Origin: Isochrysis galbana
Lineage: Eukaryota > Haptophyta > Isochrysidales > Isochrysidaceae
Assembly (NCBI GenBank): GCA_018136815.1
Contig: CM030943.1
Coordinates: 2,139,370-2,203,369 of the forward strand
DNA length: 64,000 nt
Reading direction: 5' to 3'
Shown: positions 40,623-52,411 of the stretch, piece after piece
How positions within the stretch are numbered: the stretch's first letter is position 1
Layout: every line of letters starts with the position of its first letter
Position numbers and translations under genes: made by a program
Notes under the pieces: generated by a model
What the model was told of the DNA's origin: nothing
What the model saw: the letters and a program-made list of their open reading frames with translations, nothing else
Databases searched by the model: none

Positions 40623-41113
40623 CCCAGTTGCTCCGTCAGGTGTCAGGTCGTCAGGTCTCGGCGACCTTACACCTCATATCAGGACCTAATATCAGGTCCT
40701 CATATCAGGTTACTAATGTTATAATATGGTAGTGTAATAATAGTAATGAGATCTAATGGCTAATGATGCTATTTAGTTTTGGTACAGAGACCTCCTTCCT
40801 GCACCGCGTGTGTGGGCGTCTGGGCTGCTAGCTGCTAGTTTCTAGTTTTTCTAGGGTGGTGATTATGAAAGGGGGCCCCGGGAGCTTTCCTCACCCTACC
40901 TACCTCCTTCTCCTTGTCCTGGGCGCCGCCTGTATATGTGATGTCGTCGTCGTGATTAGGCGATCTCCCGACTCTAGCCGGATAGTGCTACGAACTATTC
41001 TTTTTCCTTTGAAAGGTATACTTATAAATGGATGACCTAATATCAGGTATCAGGGGTGGTGGACCTTATATCATGATATCAGGACCTAATATTAGGCTGA
41101 TGGAGCAACTAGG
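40623..41113. mobile_element. 491-bp hAT-like MITE with 8-bp target duplication
   Basis: Ends CCCAGTTGCTCCGTCAG and, reverse-complemented, CCTAGTTGCTCCATCAG: 15 of 17 bases match. AACTTCCC occurs directly outside both ends (40615-40622 and 41114-41121). The empty site, with one AACTTCCC, is preserved in the related repeat at about 23390-23400, which confirms a precise insertion. Near both ends are many copies of palindromic units such as CCTGATATCAGG and CCTAATATCAGG. No coding capacity. The 8-bp duplication points to hAT (P-element-like enzymes also make 8 bp). Confidence 0.9.
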
Positions 41114-41430
41114 AACTTCCCACGTAGCGGAGAGTCCGAAGGGGAGCGTCATGTCGCGCGACCACGGCGATCACTTTGGATACAGATCGCAACGAGATAT
41201 CTTCTCTCTTCACGACAGAGGAAGAGGAAATCTTGCCGTTGAGCGTGAACCTTCTAGAGGCTTCTAACGAACAACCCTGAGTAGCAACCAAGGGGAAGAA
41301 ACACCAAAGGGGCCAAGGGCTTGCATGTAACTTGCATCAAGGGGAAAGATTCCCTCACTTAAGAAGCGAACCTACACCGATCTCCAAGGGGAGATGGCAA
41401 ATTAAACCTCAAATCTCGAGCGGATAGATA
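41114..41430 (-). repeat. Dispersed LTR-like repeat, second part
   Basis: Reverse complement of about 23105-23400, continuing the block cut at 40622. Confidence 0.75.
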
Positions 41431-41942
41431 GAGCAACCGACTCGCTCGCCAAAAACCTTGACCGAGAAGAAAGAAGCAAGGACCTACAAGCCAAGGGTAG
41501 CGGACCTAGGGAATGTGAGAGGAAATTTCCGAACGCCAACGCGAACGCCAAACGCGGGAAGGCAACGAAACCCTAACCAGGCCAAGCAGAACCTACGAAG
41601 AACAGGCCTGGACGACAACGAAAGTCAGCAGGTCCCAAGAAAGAACCGGAACCCAACAAGAAACAACAAGCCTTGCAAGAAGCTAAACAAGCCTTCACAA
41701 GGTAACCCGAGAGCCTGAGACAAGCGCGCAGCGAGTGACAGGCGACCTGGCTCCTTTGGGTCAAGATTACCCGAAAGGAGGAAACCTGGAATTTAGACCT
41801 GACAAACAGGCTAGAAGGAACGAAACGAGAACTCGAATTCTAGATCGCTAGGGACGAACCCTACCAACCTAGATGTACCTGAGCTTCACCGTGTGGCCGC
41901 ACGGCGAAGGACCTGGAAATAAGAGCCTGAAAATCGCTTCAT
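41431..41942. other. Probable internal sequence of the same element, no recognised domain
   Basis: A-rich plus strand with an 86-codon basic frame at 41458-41718 (many Arg, Asn, Lys). Its codon content looks compositional. It follows directly on the LTR-like repeat and may be its interior or leader. Confidence 0.35.
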
Positions 41943-42335
41943 CTAGGATGAATGCGACGTGCGGCAGACCAAGTTGAGGACCATGCCGTAGCCGCCGTAG
42001 ATGCGCTCGTCCTTGCCCGCCTCCAAGCTTTCCTTGCTTCCGCAGCTGCCGCACGCGACGTTCGCATGCATCCACTCGGCCAGCAAGCGCATGTTGACGA
42101 CGAAGCTTCGGTCGTCCGCCTCCTTCGGAGGCCCTGGAAGAGACGGCTCAGGCTCAGGATTGGGGGTGTGGGGGGAGGGGTCTCTCGGAGGGGGCAAGGG
42201 CAGGACGCGCATCGGCGCTTTCCTCAAGCCATTGCGGCCGCCAGGCGACCCGAAGTCGAAAGGCAACGAAGGGACCCTCTTCCTCTTCCCTGAGACGCTG
42301 TGGGCGGGGCGAAAGCTTGTCCCACACCCACCCAC
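41943..42335 (-). CDS. Zinc-ribbon-like protein fragment, possibly from a transposon
   Basis: The minus-strand frame ends with FVVNMRLLAEWMHANVACGS, then CGSKESLEAG and GYGMVLNLVCRTSHSS. The pattern of a helix, C-x2-C and, about 25 residues on, a strand with a further cysteine resembles the N-terminal zinc ribbon of Mutator-like transposase domain proteins and other zinc-ribbon proteins. The second C-x2-C is incomplete here (only one Cys before the stop). The N-terminal half is proline-rich and unremarkable. The identity is a guess from spacing. Confidence 0.35.
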   Translation of the reverse strand: MGGCGTSFRPAHSVSGKRKRVPSLPFDFGSPGGRNGLRKAPMRVLPLPPPRDPSPHTPNPEPEPSLPGPPKEADDRSFVVNMRLLAEWMHANVACGSCGSKESLEAGKDERIYGGYGMVLNLVCRTSHSS

Positions 42336-43092
42336 ACACTCGCCTCAACGCTCCAGACCGCTCGCCCTCAGCGTTGTGTGTGCACTGCGCCTCGCCAACT
42401 AGGGCAGACATAGGGGTGCAAGTGACGCCCTCAGCACCCTTCACAGCGGCGGTCACAGGGGACTGCTCGCACGCCGCGGCCCCGTCATAGGTGAAGCTCC
42501 TGCACTGCTCTGCTAGGTCGCCGCTGGCAGAGGGGCCTCCCTCCCCTTCCATCGCTCTCGCGGCCCCGCTCGCGCCAGCAGCCGCTCCGCAAAAATATCG
42601 GAGGGGGCAATCCGTGCGCCTACCACCTTAATAGAACCTATTAGAAGCCTATTGTCAATACTATTGTCCCATCCGGGCTGGGAGCTGGGAGCCGCGGGAA
42701 GGTGGCCGGCTTGGATAGTATAGTAAAAGCACCGGTAGGCTGTTGGCTGGCTCTGGGGCTTGGGGAGGGCTCTCTCTCTCTGGGAGCCATTGGGCGCGGG
42801 GGGGGAAGAGGAGAGAGAGGGGGAGGTCAGGCTCTGTGTGAGAGCTCCTCCTCCGGCCCCTGCTGCATACATAATGAATTCTGTCTTTGATTTCGTGTAA
42901 AATGTGAAAGGAAACCCGTGGCGGGGAGGAAGAGGGAACGGGAGGGCTGAGGATGGAGAGTGAGAAGAGAGAGAAAACACGCCTGAGAGATGGAAAAGAC
43001 AAGAGACGGGGAAGGACGGAAGGAGGGAGAGGGAGACGAGAGAGAGAGGGAGAGAGAGAGAGGGAGAGAGAGAGGGAGAGAGAGGGAGAGAG
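42336..43092. other. Spacer and 5' flank of the plastid-type gene
   Basis: A GA microsatellite (43000-43092) directly precedes the start codon. Frames on the other strand are Ser/Leu artefacts. Confidence 0.4.
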
Positions 43093-43572
43093 ATGGCTGC
43101 GGCTCTGTCGACGCCGTTGTCTTTGGGCTTCTGCTCTCCTCTGTTGCCTGCGCGCTCGTTGATCCCTGCAGCCTCGTGCGTAGTGTCTCGTTGCACGACT
43201 GTTCGCGCAATCGAGCACCAGCCCAAGCTCGCAAAGCTCCTCCTCTCTCTCCTCATCGACCTCGTGGGTTTCTCCACATTTGTTCTCCCCCTCGCTGCCG
43301 AGGGAGCAGACCTAGCGTGGGCTCCTGTCTCAGCACTGCTAGTGCACCAGCTTTACGGCAACGGCCTGCTGACTGGTCTCGCTTTCTGTGAAGAGCTCCT
43401 CCCCGCCACGGACTTCATCCCTACCGCAACCATCGGTTGGGTCCTTGAGAACACTCAGATCGGAAGGAACTTCAATCAGGCAGCCGCAGACAGGAAGGCA
43501 GGCGGCGCGGCGGCTCAGGCGGGCGGCTTCCGGGACGGAGCCATCGATGTCGATCAGGTCAAACCGTCCTAG
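43093..43572 (+). CDS. Conserved plastid-type membrane protein of unknown function (159 aa)
   Basis: Starts at ATGGCTGCGGCTCTG. The first 40 residues are rich in Ala, Ser, Leu and Arg with no acidic residue (MAAALSTPLSLGFCSPLLPA onwards), like an organelle transit peptide. The core is LLIDLVGFSTFVLPLAAEGA, then DLAWAPVSALLVHQLYGNGL, then LAFCEELLPATDFIPTATIGWVLE: two membrane-associated stretches with the acidic DFIPTATI block. From memory this order occurs in small uncharacterised proteins of cyanobacteria, plants and algae (D-L-x-G...W-A-P-I...EE-x-x-P-x-T-D-x-I-P-T). No intron. The C-terminal 35 residues are Ala/Gly-rich. Function unknown; plastid membrane location is inferred. Confidence 0.7.
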   Translation: MAAALSTPLSLGFCSPLLPARSLIPAASCVVSRCTTVRAIEHQPKLAKLLLSLLIDLVGFSTFVLPLAAEGADLAWAPVSALLVHQLYGNGLLTGLAFCEELLPATDFIPTATIGWVLENTQIGRNFNQAAADRKAGGAAAQAGGFRDGAIDVDQVKPS

Positions 43573-45253
<1,681 letters not shown>

Positions 45254-48200
45254 ATGGTTTGACACCGTGTCGCCCTCTTTTTGATCATGACTGCTCCCTT
45301 TCTAACGAAAGCATTGCGCTAGCCGTTCCCTCTCCTCTCTCTCACGCTCGACTACCTCCGATCCTTTTCATCCCTGACTCCACACCTCATCCTTTAAGGA
45401 TCCCAAGGGTGCCATCGGCCTCCTCTCCCACCTCATCCTCTCTCTCTCGCCACACACCACCTCTTCCTCTCTCTCTCCTCTCCCTCCCTCCCTCTCTATC
45501 GCCATCTCTAACTCCCTCATCTTTTCTCCTCCCTCCTCTCATTCTCCTCTTCTCTCTCTCCTCTCTCTCCTCTCTCTCCTCTCTCTCCTCTCTCTCCTCT
45601 CTTCTCTCTTCTTCTCTCTCTTCCCTCTTCCCTCTCTCCTCTGACTCTTCTCTCTCCTCTCTCCCTTCCCTCTCTATTCCCTCTCTCTCTTCTTCTTCTT
45701 CCTCCTCCCTTTCTCCCTCTCTCTCTCCTCTCTCGTCCCCCGCCCCCCGCCCCCCTCCCCCTCGGCGCGGCGATGGTGCGCCGCCCGCCGCGCATCCCTC
45801 CGCTTCCCTGCCCTTCCCCCCTTCCTCCCCCTCCCCCCCTCCCTCCCCTCTCCCCCTCCGCCCTTTTCCTCTCTCGACCCCCCCATGCCTCCCCCCCCCC
45901 TCCCCCTTCTCTCTGACTGCCTCCCCACACCACAAGGGGGAAGCGTCCACGCCCTCTCCCTCCCTCTCTCGGCCCTCTCTCCCATCTCCTCTCTCTCGCC
46001 CCCCCCTCCCCTCTCTCCCTGCCTCCCTCCTCTCCCTGCCTCTCTGCTCTCCCTTCCTCTCTCCTCCCCCTCCCTCCCTCCTTTTCCCTCTCTCCTCTCC
46101 CTGCCTCTCTCCTCTCCCTCTCCCTCGCCTTTCTCTCTTCTTCCTCTCCCTTTCCCTCTTCCCTTCCCCTTCCCCCTTCCCCCTTCCCCTCCCTTGTCTA
46201 CCCTGCTCCCTTCTGTCCCTCCCCCTATCTATCCCCTTACCTCCCTCTCCATCCTCTACTCCGTACTTTTCACCCTCGCCAGTCCACCACTGCTCGCTGC
46301 CCCATCTACCACCCCCCTCCCGAGCCCTTATAGGTCTGCTTCAGTGTGGCTGTGCTCACCAAGGCGGGCAAGGTACTCATCGCCCGCCAGTTTGTTGAGG
46401 TGCGTGCTGCACGCTACGGAGGGGGGCTGGGGACTATGCTGCACAGGCGACGCCGCGCACGTGAACCGATGAGATTGCTCTTTGCCTTAGCCTGGTCTCC
46501 ACATGCCCCGTTCGGTGCGCGCGGTGGTATTTGGGACGAGGCTTAGCTGGTGCTCCCTGATCGGCTGGTTGTCTCTCCTTCTCGTGATGCGCCATGTTTG
46601 AGCTGCACCGCACAACTCCGAGGAAATGGATGCGGGGCTCTGCTTTCAGAAAGACGTGATCGCCGGGCATGTCAAAGCCTGCGCACCTGAGCCCTCGTAA
46701 GCCACCCTACATCCACCGTAACTCCAATGCAGATGAGCCGGATGCGGATTGAGAACCACTTGGCGACCTTTCCAAAGCTCATAGGTGCGTGTACACGCAC
46801 GATAGCAGCCGTGAAATAGGAGACAGCCCCGCGCGGTGCAGCACTCGCTCCGGTCCAGTTGCGGCAAATGGACAAGCAGGCGCTTGTGGTGGTGAAAGTC
46901 AGGGTGGTGGTCCTACCACGTGCTGTGTGCGGGTCAAGGCTCGTCCCTGGGCCGCTATCATCTGTGGGCACACATGGCTTGTTCCACTTGTGCACACGGA
47001 ACCGTCGGTGGTGGGTATGAGCCGCTGGGTTGCATCACCGTGCGCATTGTTCTCGTGTGCCATCGCAAGCATCGCGTGATGACGGGCGTGACTGAGTTGC
47101 GGGTGTTGTCAAAGTCCATCGCGTCTGCCATGCTTGTCAAGTCTCACATGCTCGAAGAATGGCAGCCGCGTCCGATATGATGGCATTGAATAGCGAGGCA
47201 CATTCTGCTGCCGCTGACGCTTGGCCGGCCCACGCCATGCCTCTTGACAGGCACCGAGAAGCAGCACAACACGGTTGAGACCGCCGAGGTAGGCTGTACC
47301 TGGACGCTGACCTGCTCGTTGGCAAATGGTACTGCCACAGCACAGCGAGGGTGGCTCACGAAGTGCGCTGACGATCATGTTGCAGGTGCGCTACGTCTAC
47401 AGGCCGGTGGAGTCACTTCTTCTCGTAATGATCACCAACAAACATTCCAACATCGTGGAGGATCTTGAGACTCTGAGGCTCTTTGCACAGGTGCCCGCAC
47501 TTGCCACGCCGTCCACGCTCGCTCGGCAATCCCATGTCATTGATCGGTTCTCGAGTTGTCACAGCCCTTCATCAAGCCGGCCATTCGGGTCATCCATTGT
47601 TTAGGACATGCACGCATCGACCATGTCGCCCCCTTTTCTCCGGGCTCGTCACACCTCGCAGGTCCTCTCAGAGTATTGTCCGGGAGAACTAGATGACACC
47701 AGCGTCTGCAAAAACGCCTTTGAGATCACATTCGCCTTCGATGAGGTGCGCCAGAAAACTGGCTTCTCATCGAGTTGGCATGGGGTCATGTCCATGCGTG
47801 CGCTCTCAATTTCCATTGCCCTCTTCCGCCGTGCGATGAATTGTGCACCTCGCCTCCACGTCGCCTCCACCATGCCTCTCCAGGTGGTGGCATTGGGCCA
47901 CTCAGAAAACCTAAGCCTGCGCGATATCCAGACGAACATCGAGATGGACTCCCATGAGGAGAAGCTCGCCATCATGATTCGCCAGGTGGACAAACGCCCG
48001 TGCCCCTACTCGCCGGTCGACCTGTCGTTGGCATAGCGTCTTGCTCCGGGCACCCCCGGCCGATGGAGCTTTCCCATCTCCATTGACGCGATTCCCTCCC
48101 TCGCTTTCGCAACTGCAGTCCAAGGAGCGCGAGGCGCAGGAGGAGATGAAGCGCAAGGCAAAATCGATGTCGCGAGAAAAGGGCGCAAAAGCAATGGGCG

Positions 48201-50206
48201 GCATTGGAGGCGGAGGCATGGGCGGGTACTCTGCTGGGACTCCAGATGTGACGCCTGGTGTCTCTCCGTTTGTGCCGGACGCCTTTAGCGGCTTCAATGC
48301 CGGCGGAGCCTCGCCTGTACCCACCTTCGTCAAGCCGGTTAGCAGCATTCCAAGACCGCTTGCCTCCTGGCTGCCGATCAAGGCCCGCTGTTCTGTTGAC
48401 GCTTAACTTGCACTTTGCAACCCCTCAGGTGAAAAAAGGAGCTGGCATGCAGCTCGGAGCAAAGAAAGGCGACGATTCACTCCTCCAGGCCATGGCCAAA
48501 GAAGGAGACATCGCGCCCGACATCCCGCCGGGCGGCTTGGGCCCTCCCGGGGCACCTGCAGCCATGGCTGCGGCCGCAGTGGCAGGTTTGCTCACCCCTT
48601 CCGTGCCGGACGCCCATCTAGCCTCAAGCCCTTCGCACTGATACGAGTGGGTGCGCGTCGCTGCGCGAGTGACCACTGGGAGTTCTAGCCTCAACAACCC
48701 CTCCCCTCGTACGCTAGGTGGCGGCTCTACCGCACCAGTGCAGTTGGCGATTGAGGAGAAGTTGAGTGTCACTTTGCTGCGCGATGGGGGGCTCCAAGCA
48801 ATGGAGGTTAAGGGCGACCTGCAGCTGCTCGTCACTGACCCGAACTATGCCAAAGTGTGCCTGGGCCCCCGCACCATCGCCAAACACCATGGCCGCGCCG
48901 CAGCAATGCGTTGCCGGATCATCCCGAAGGACCGATAGGTGCTAGCCGAGCTCGTCGTGCCTGCTTCTTGCCGCCCACCGCCCATTTTCTCGCGCCGTGT
49001 AGGTCTGTGTGCCTCTCGCGCTCGGGGAGAACGCGGGCTTCCAATTTAAGACCCATCCTAATATCGACAAAGGTCGATATGGTGCTGAGGGTGTGCAGAC
49101 GGCCTTTTACTACGGCCAACCCTTTTGCAACGCAAAACGAGAAACGATGCCCACGTCTGCTTACCCCTACTCACCTGGTGCGGCTGCAGGCGTGCTGGGC
49201 TTGAAAGACGCTTCCCGCGCTTTCCCGACCAACTCATCTCTAGGCGTCCTCAAGTGGCGTTTCCAGACGGTGTGCTTACAACCCGACTTGCCACTCAGCA
49301 TAGCCGCCACCGTCTCATGCTAGTCGATTCACGGCCGGTCGAAGTTGGGCGCTTGCATTGCTCACAACTCGTCTGCCTGCCTGATGATGCAGGCGGAAGA
49401 CTCGCACGCGCCGCTCCTTATCACGTGCTGGCCGACTGCGACGGGAGGAGATAGCTTCGAGGTCAACCTAGAGTATGAGCTCAACGGCGCTCATGAGCTG
49501 CGCGATGTGAGTCGAGACTGTCGCTCCCATGTGTCCTCTTGCATCCTTTGCGCGGTGGACTACACACGCCTGCCCGAGGCCCTCCAAGTAGGCAAATCGC
49601 CACTAGTCGCCGCTATGCACTGGCTGCACTGACCGCCCATTGTGCCTCTCTCCCCCGACGATTAGGTACGCATCAACGTTCCGCTCGCTAGCCCGCCGCT
49701 GTCTCAGTCGTGCGAGATCGGGGAGGCCGCCTACGATCAAAGGAGCAAGCATCTCGTCTGGTACGTCTACATGAGCGTGCGCACCGTCGCGCCACGTGCT
49801 TTGTGCTGGCAACTGCCCCTAGCCAGACTGCAAACGCCTCAGAGGTGCGACCTGTTGCTGCTTGTGGCTAACCCCATGTGCGCAACCCGATGTGCACAGG
49901 CATATTCCGATCATAGACTCCTCGGCTGCTTCATCGACGATGGAGTTCACCGCATCCGCCCCGGCAGGTGCGCGAGCTACCACGGCGATGTCATTAACAT
50001 CGCAAGCGGGCACAATCTCCCTCGCCCACTTGGCCGCTTCCCCACCGGCAGGCGCCGATTCGTTCTTCCCCATCCACGTTTTCTTTTCCTCGCCTCGTAC
50101 GCTTTGCCAACTCGATACCAATGGTGTGTTCTCGTCTGAAAGCGGTGCCGCGGTCCCGTTTCACAAGCACTCATTGCTCGCCGTGGAGTCTTATACAATC
50201 GTTTAA
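45254..50206 (+). CDS. ARCN1: Coatomer subunit delta (delta-COP), about 15 exons
   Basis: Delta-COP is part of the COPI coat for Golgi-to-ER and intra-Golgi transport. The reading gives about 542 residues. The N-terminal longin-type domain has VAVLTKAGKVLIARQFVE, MSRMRIENHLATFPKLIG and VRYVYRPVESLLLVMITNKH. Then come HSNIVEDLETLRLFAQ, FAFDEVVALGHSENLSL, a charged linker (SKEREAQEEMKRKAK) and a Gly-rich stretch. The C-terminal mu-homology domain has IEEKLSVTLLRDGGLQAMEV, FQFKTHPNIDK, SLGVLKWRFQT and SFFPIHVFF. Exons: 45254-45256, 46334-46399, 46733-46784, 47251-47288, 47386-47490, 47662-47745, 47884-47985, 48119-48337, 48429-48585, 48718-48854, 49003-49072, 49190-49269, 49393-49506, 49666-49760, 49900-50206. 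All phases agree. The first exon (a lone ATG before GTTTGA) is inferred from the missing start Met; intron 1 is CT-rich and over 1 kb. Confidence 0.93.
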
Positions 50207-50830
50207 CGGCAGGAGTTTGACACGGTGCTCTCACATAAAATTGCGGCGATGGCCCGGCGCGCCTATCGTTGAGCCTTAGCCGGCGAATCATACCAACAAT
50301 GTCTATCGAGATGCTCGGCTGATGGGGTCGCTACTTGAGTGCTTTTGCGTGTGCGGCTTGTGCGACGCTCGCGGGAGCGAGCGGCATGGCGAAGCGCCGA
50401 TGTAGTACCCATCGCCACGTAGGCGCCGGCGTGGCAACAAGTCGCTCGCTACGTTATGATGTCGGGCCCAAGAAGGGTGGGTCCGGATTTGGGGCAATGC
50501 CATTGTCTTGCTATTGCTTGTTGTTTCCTTGGCGTGGGCGCGAGCTAGAGCGAGAGCTAAAGGTTGAGTTTGAGTGATGAGAAAAATCTCCTAGAGTTGA
50601 AGATTCCGGGCTACCGCGCCTACGTTGGTCGACACAGGGTGACTACAGTACTACACAGTACTCCTACTCGCCATCGCAACTAAGTGCTTACACTTGGTTC
50701 ACCTAGGGGGGGCGGGGCATGAGTCCCCCCCCCCCCCCCTTCCACTCCTCCCCCGCTGCAAGGGCAAGGGAGGAACCACCCACCCTCCTGGCTTGCCTTA
50801 TGGCTTGCTAGCAGCAAACCACCCTCTTGA
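50207..50830. other. 3' flank of delta-COP, no recognised gene
   Basis: Ordinary sequence with a C-run at 50725-50742. A LINE begins at about 50845. Confidence 0.4.
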
Positions 50831-50866
50831 TTGATCTCGCCCAAAACTATTGTTATAGTTTTAGCG

Positions 50867-52411
50867 ATGGAGCGCGCGCCGACCGCTCCCAACTCCCAGC
50901 CCTCTGCCGCCACGACGCCCCAACGGGGCCGACCCAAGCCACCGGAGCCCAAGCGCTCGCAGCCCTCAGCCCCTCCCGATCAGGACGTCGAGATGGCGCC
51001 ACCTCCCTCTCCTCCCAGGCAGCCCCACAGCCAGGGAACAGGCAGAGTCCTGTTCCCTGGTGCAGACCAGAGCCAGGGCAAAGCCCTGCCACAGGCCTCC
51101 CTCGACACGCCACCCAACCAAGGACTCCCCATGGGGGCTGGCAGCACTGCTGCCACCCCCATGGTGGCAACTCCTACCACCAGTGCACCCCTCGGGGGCG
51201 GGCACTTGACACAACAATCAATCCTGGGGGCTTTTGCGCCCTCCAACCAACAACCAACACCTGCGCAAAAATCCTACGCGGAAGCCGCCCAGAAGGGACC
51301 CATGGGGAAGGCTCCAATGCAGCAAGCCCAGAAGCAACCAGCCCCACAGCCACAGCCGCCATCGCGCAAGCGGGCCGACCCCCAATCGGACCCCAAGCCG
51401 GTTGTCAGCAACAACACACAACTTGCTCCCCCCCCTCTTGATGAGGAGGAAGAGCCGGAAGACACCCCTTTTTTCATACAGCTAGCTCAGCTAGCTGACG
51501 ACAAGAAGGACATCAAAAGTGAAGATGTAGCTACCTTCATGAAATTCCTCCTCTCTAGGCTGGAAGGCCTAGACGCAACCCCGGATGGGATGGACAAGGG
51601 TCGTAAAGGCCCTTGGATCTTTTACGTCGATGAGGACGCACACGATCAATTTAAGGCAGCATATGGAGACAAAGTAAATACGGCACTTTCTGGAGTCCCG
51701 CACGAGTTTGGAATCACTTACGGCGCGTTAGCCGATTCGGCCCCTCGCAAGTCGAGCGCCATCCGGTCCTCTCTCAAAGAGGTGGCGACCTACATCGTAT
51801 TCCGCATCTTTGACCCGATCAAGGCGTACAAAACCAAGACTAGGCACCTGGCTAGCTCGCTCGAACGCGAGGGCTTCCACGTGCTAAGGGGCAACCAACA
51901 GCGAGCCAAAACTTCACTCGAAGGAATCACGAAGGTCGAGTCCGGCAAGCGCCCAATCTGGCATTTCTATGTTTACACGGACACGTCCGCCTTGGGGCAC
52001 CGTTTCCCTCGAAACTTCCATGTGACTCTCGACGACGGAGAAAATTTCAACCTGGACTATGCGGTCCGATCATCAGTGGAATGCGTGACTCCTGAAGGGG
52101 AGTTAGCCATCCATGGAGCCCCTGGGGGTTGCAAAGGATACGACAAGCCGTGGGCAATCTCATTTCTGCGCAAGAACCAAGTCAGCTTTCGCCAATGTAC
52201 GTGCGAACAAGATAAGGCGAAAGCAGAGCAACGTAAGCGTCAAAGGGACGCCAGTAACGCCATGGACTACCGGGCCCTCATGGGTCTTGGAGCGGCGGCG
52301 CCATGCCGCCGATTCATGGCCGGCGAATGCAAGAACAACCGCATGAAAGGACGCCAAATCGTCCAATGCTCCTCAAGCCACGACATCCCCGGATGTTGGG
52401 TAAAAGGGTGA
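50867..52411 (+). CDS. LINE ORF1 protein (514 aa)
   Basis: The start is the ATG right after the conserved stem (MERAPTAPNSQPS). Residues 1-190 are rich in Pro, Gln and Ala and disordered-looking, with KPPEPKRSQPSAPPDQD conserved in other copies. Residues about 200-250 are acidic. Residues about 245-460 form a folded domain (GPWIFYVDEDAHDQFKAAYG, STALGHRFPRNFHVTLDDGE) that could be the RNA-binding core. Near the C-terminus CRRFMAGEC, VQCSSSH and GC give a cysteine/histidine pattern like a CCCH zinc finger. In known LINEs the ORF1 product coats the RNA; that role is inferred from position. The frame is open throughout, so this copy may be recent. Confidence 0.75.
   Translation: MERAPTAPNSQPSAATTPQRGRPKPPEPKRSQPSAPPDQDVEMAPPPSPPRQPHSQGTGRVLFPGADQSQGKALPQASLDTPPNQGLPMGAGSTAATPMVATPTTSAPLGGGHLTQQSILGAFAPSNQQPTPAQKSYAEAAQKGPMGKAPMQQAQKQPAPQPQPPSRKRADPQSDPKPVVSNNTQLAPPPLDEEEEPEDTPFFIQLAQLADDKKDIKSEDVATFMKFLLSRLEGLDATPDGMDKGRKGPWIFYVDEDAHDQFKAAYGDKVNTALSGVPHEFGITYGALADSAPRKSSAIRSSLKEVATYIVFRIFDPIKAYKTKTRHLASSLEREGFHVLRGNQQRAKTSLEGITKVESGKRPIWHFYVYTDTSALGHRFPRNFHVTLDDGENFNLDYAVRSSVECVTPEGELAIHGAPGGCKGYDKPWAISFLRKNQVSFRQCTCEQDKAKAEQRKRQRDASNAMDYRALMGLGAAAPCRRFMAGECKNNRMKGRQIVQCSSSHDIPGCWVKG

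Noticed and set aside
45259-46398. A 379-codon Ser/Pro/Leu frame
   Set aside because: It lies in the CT-rich first intron of delta-COP; only its last part overlaps, in another frame, the real second exon.
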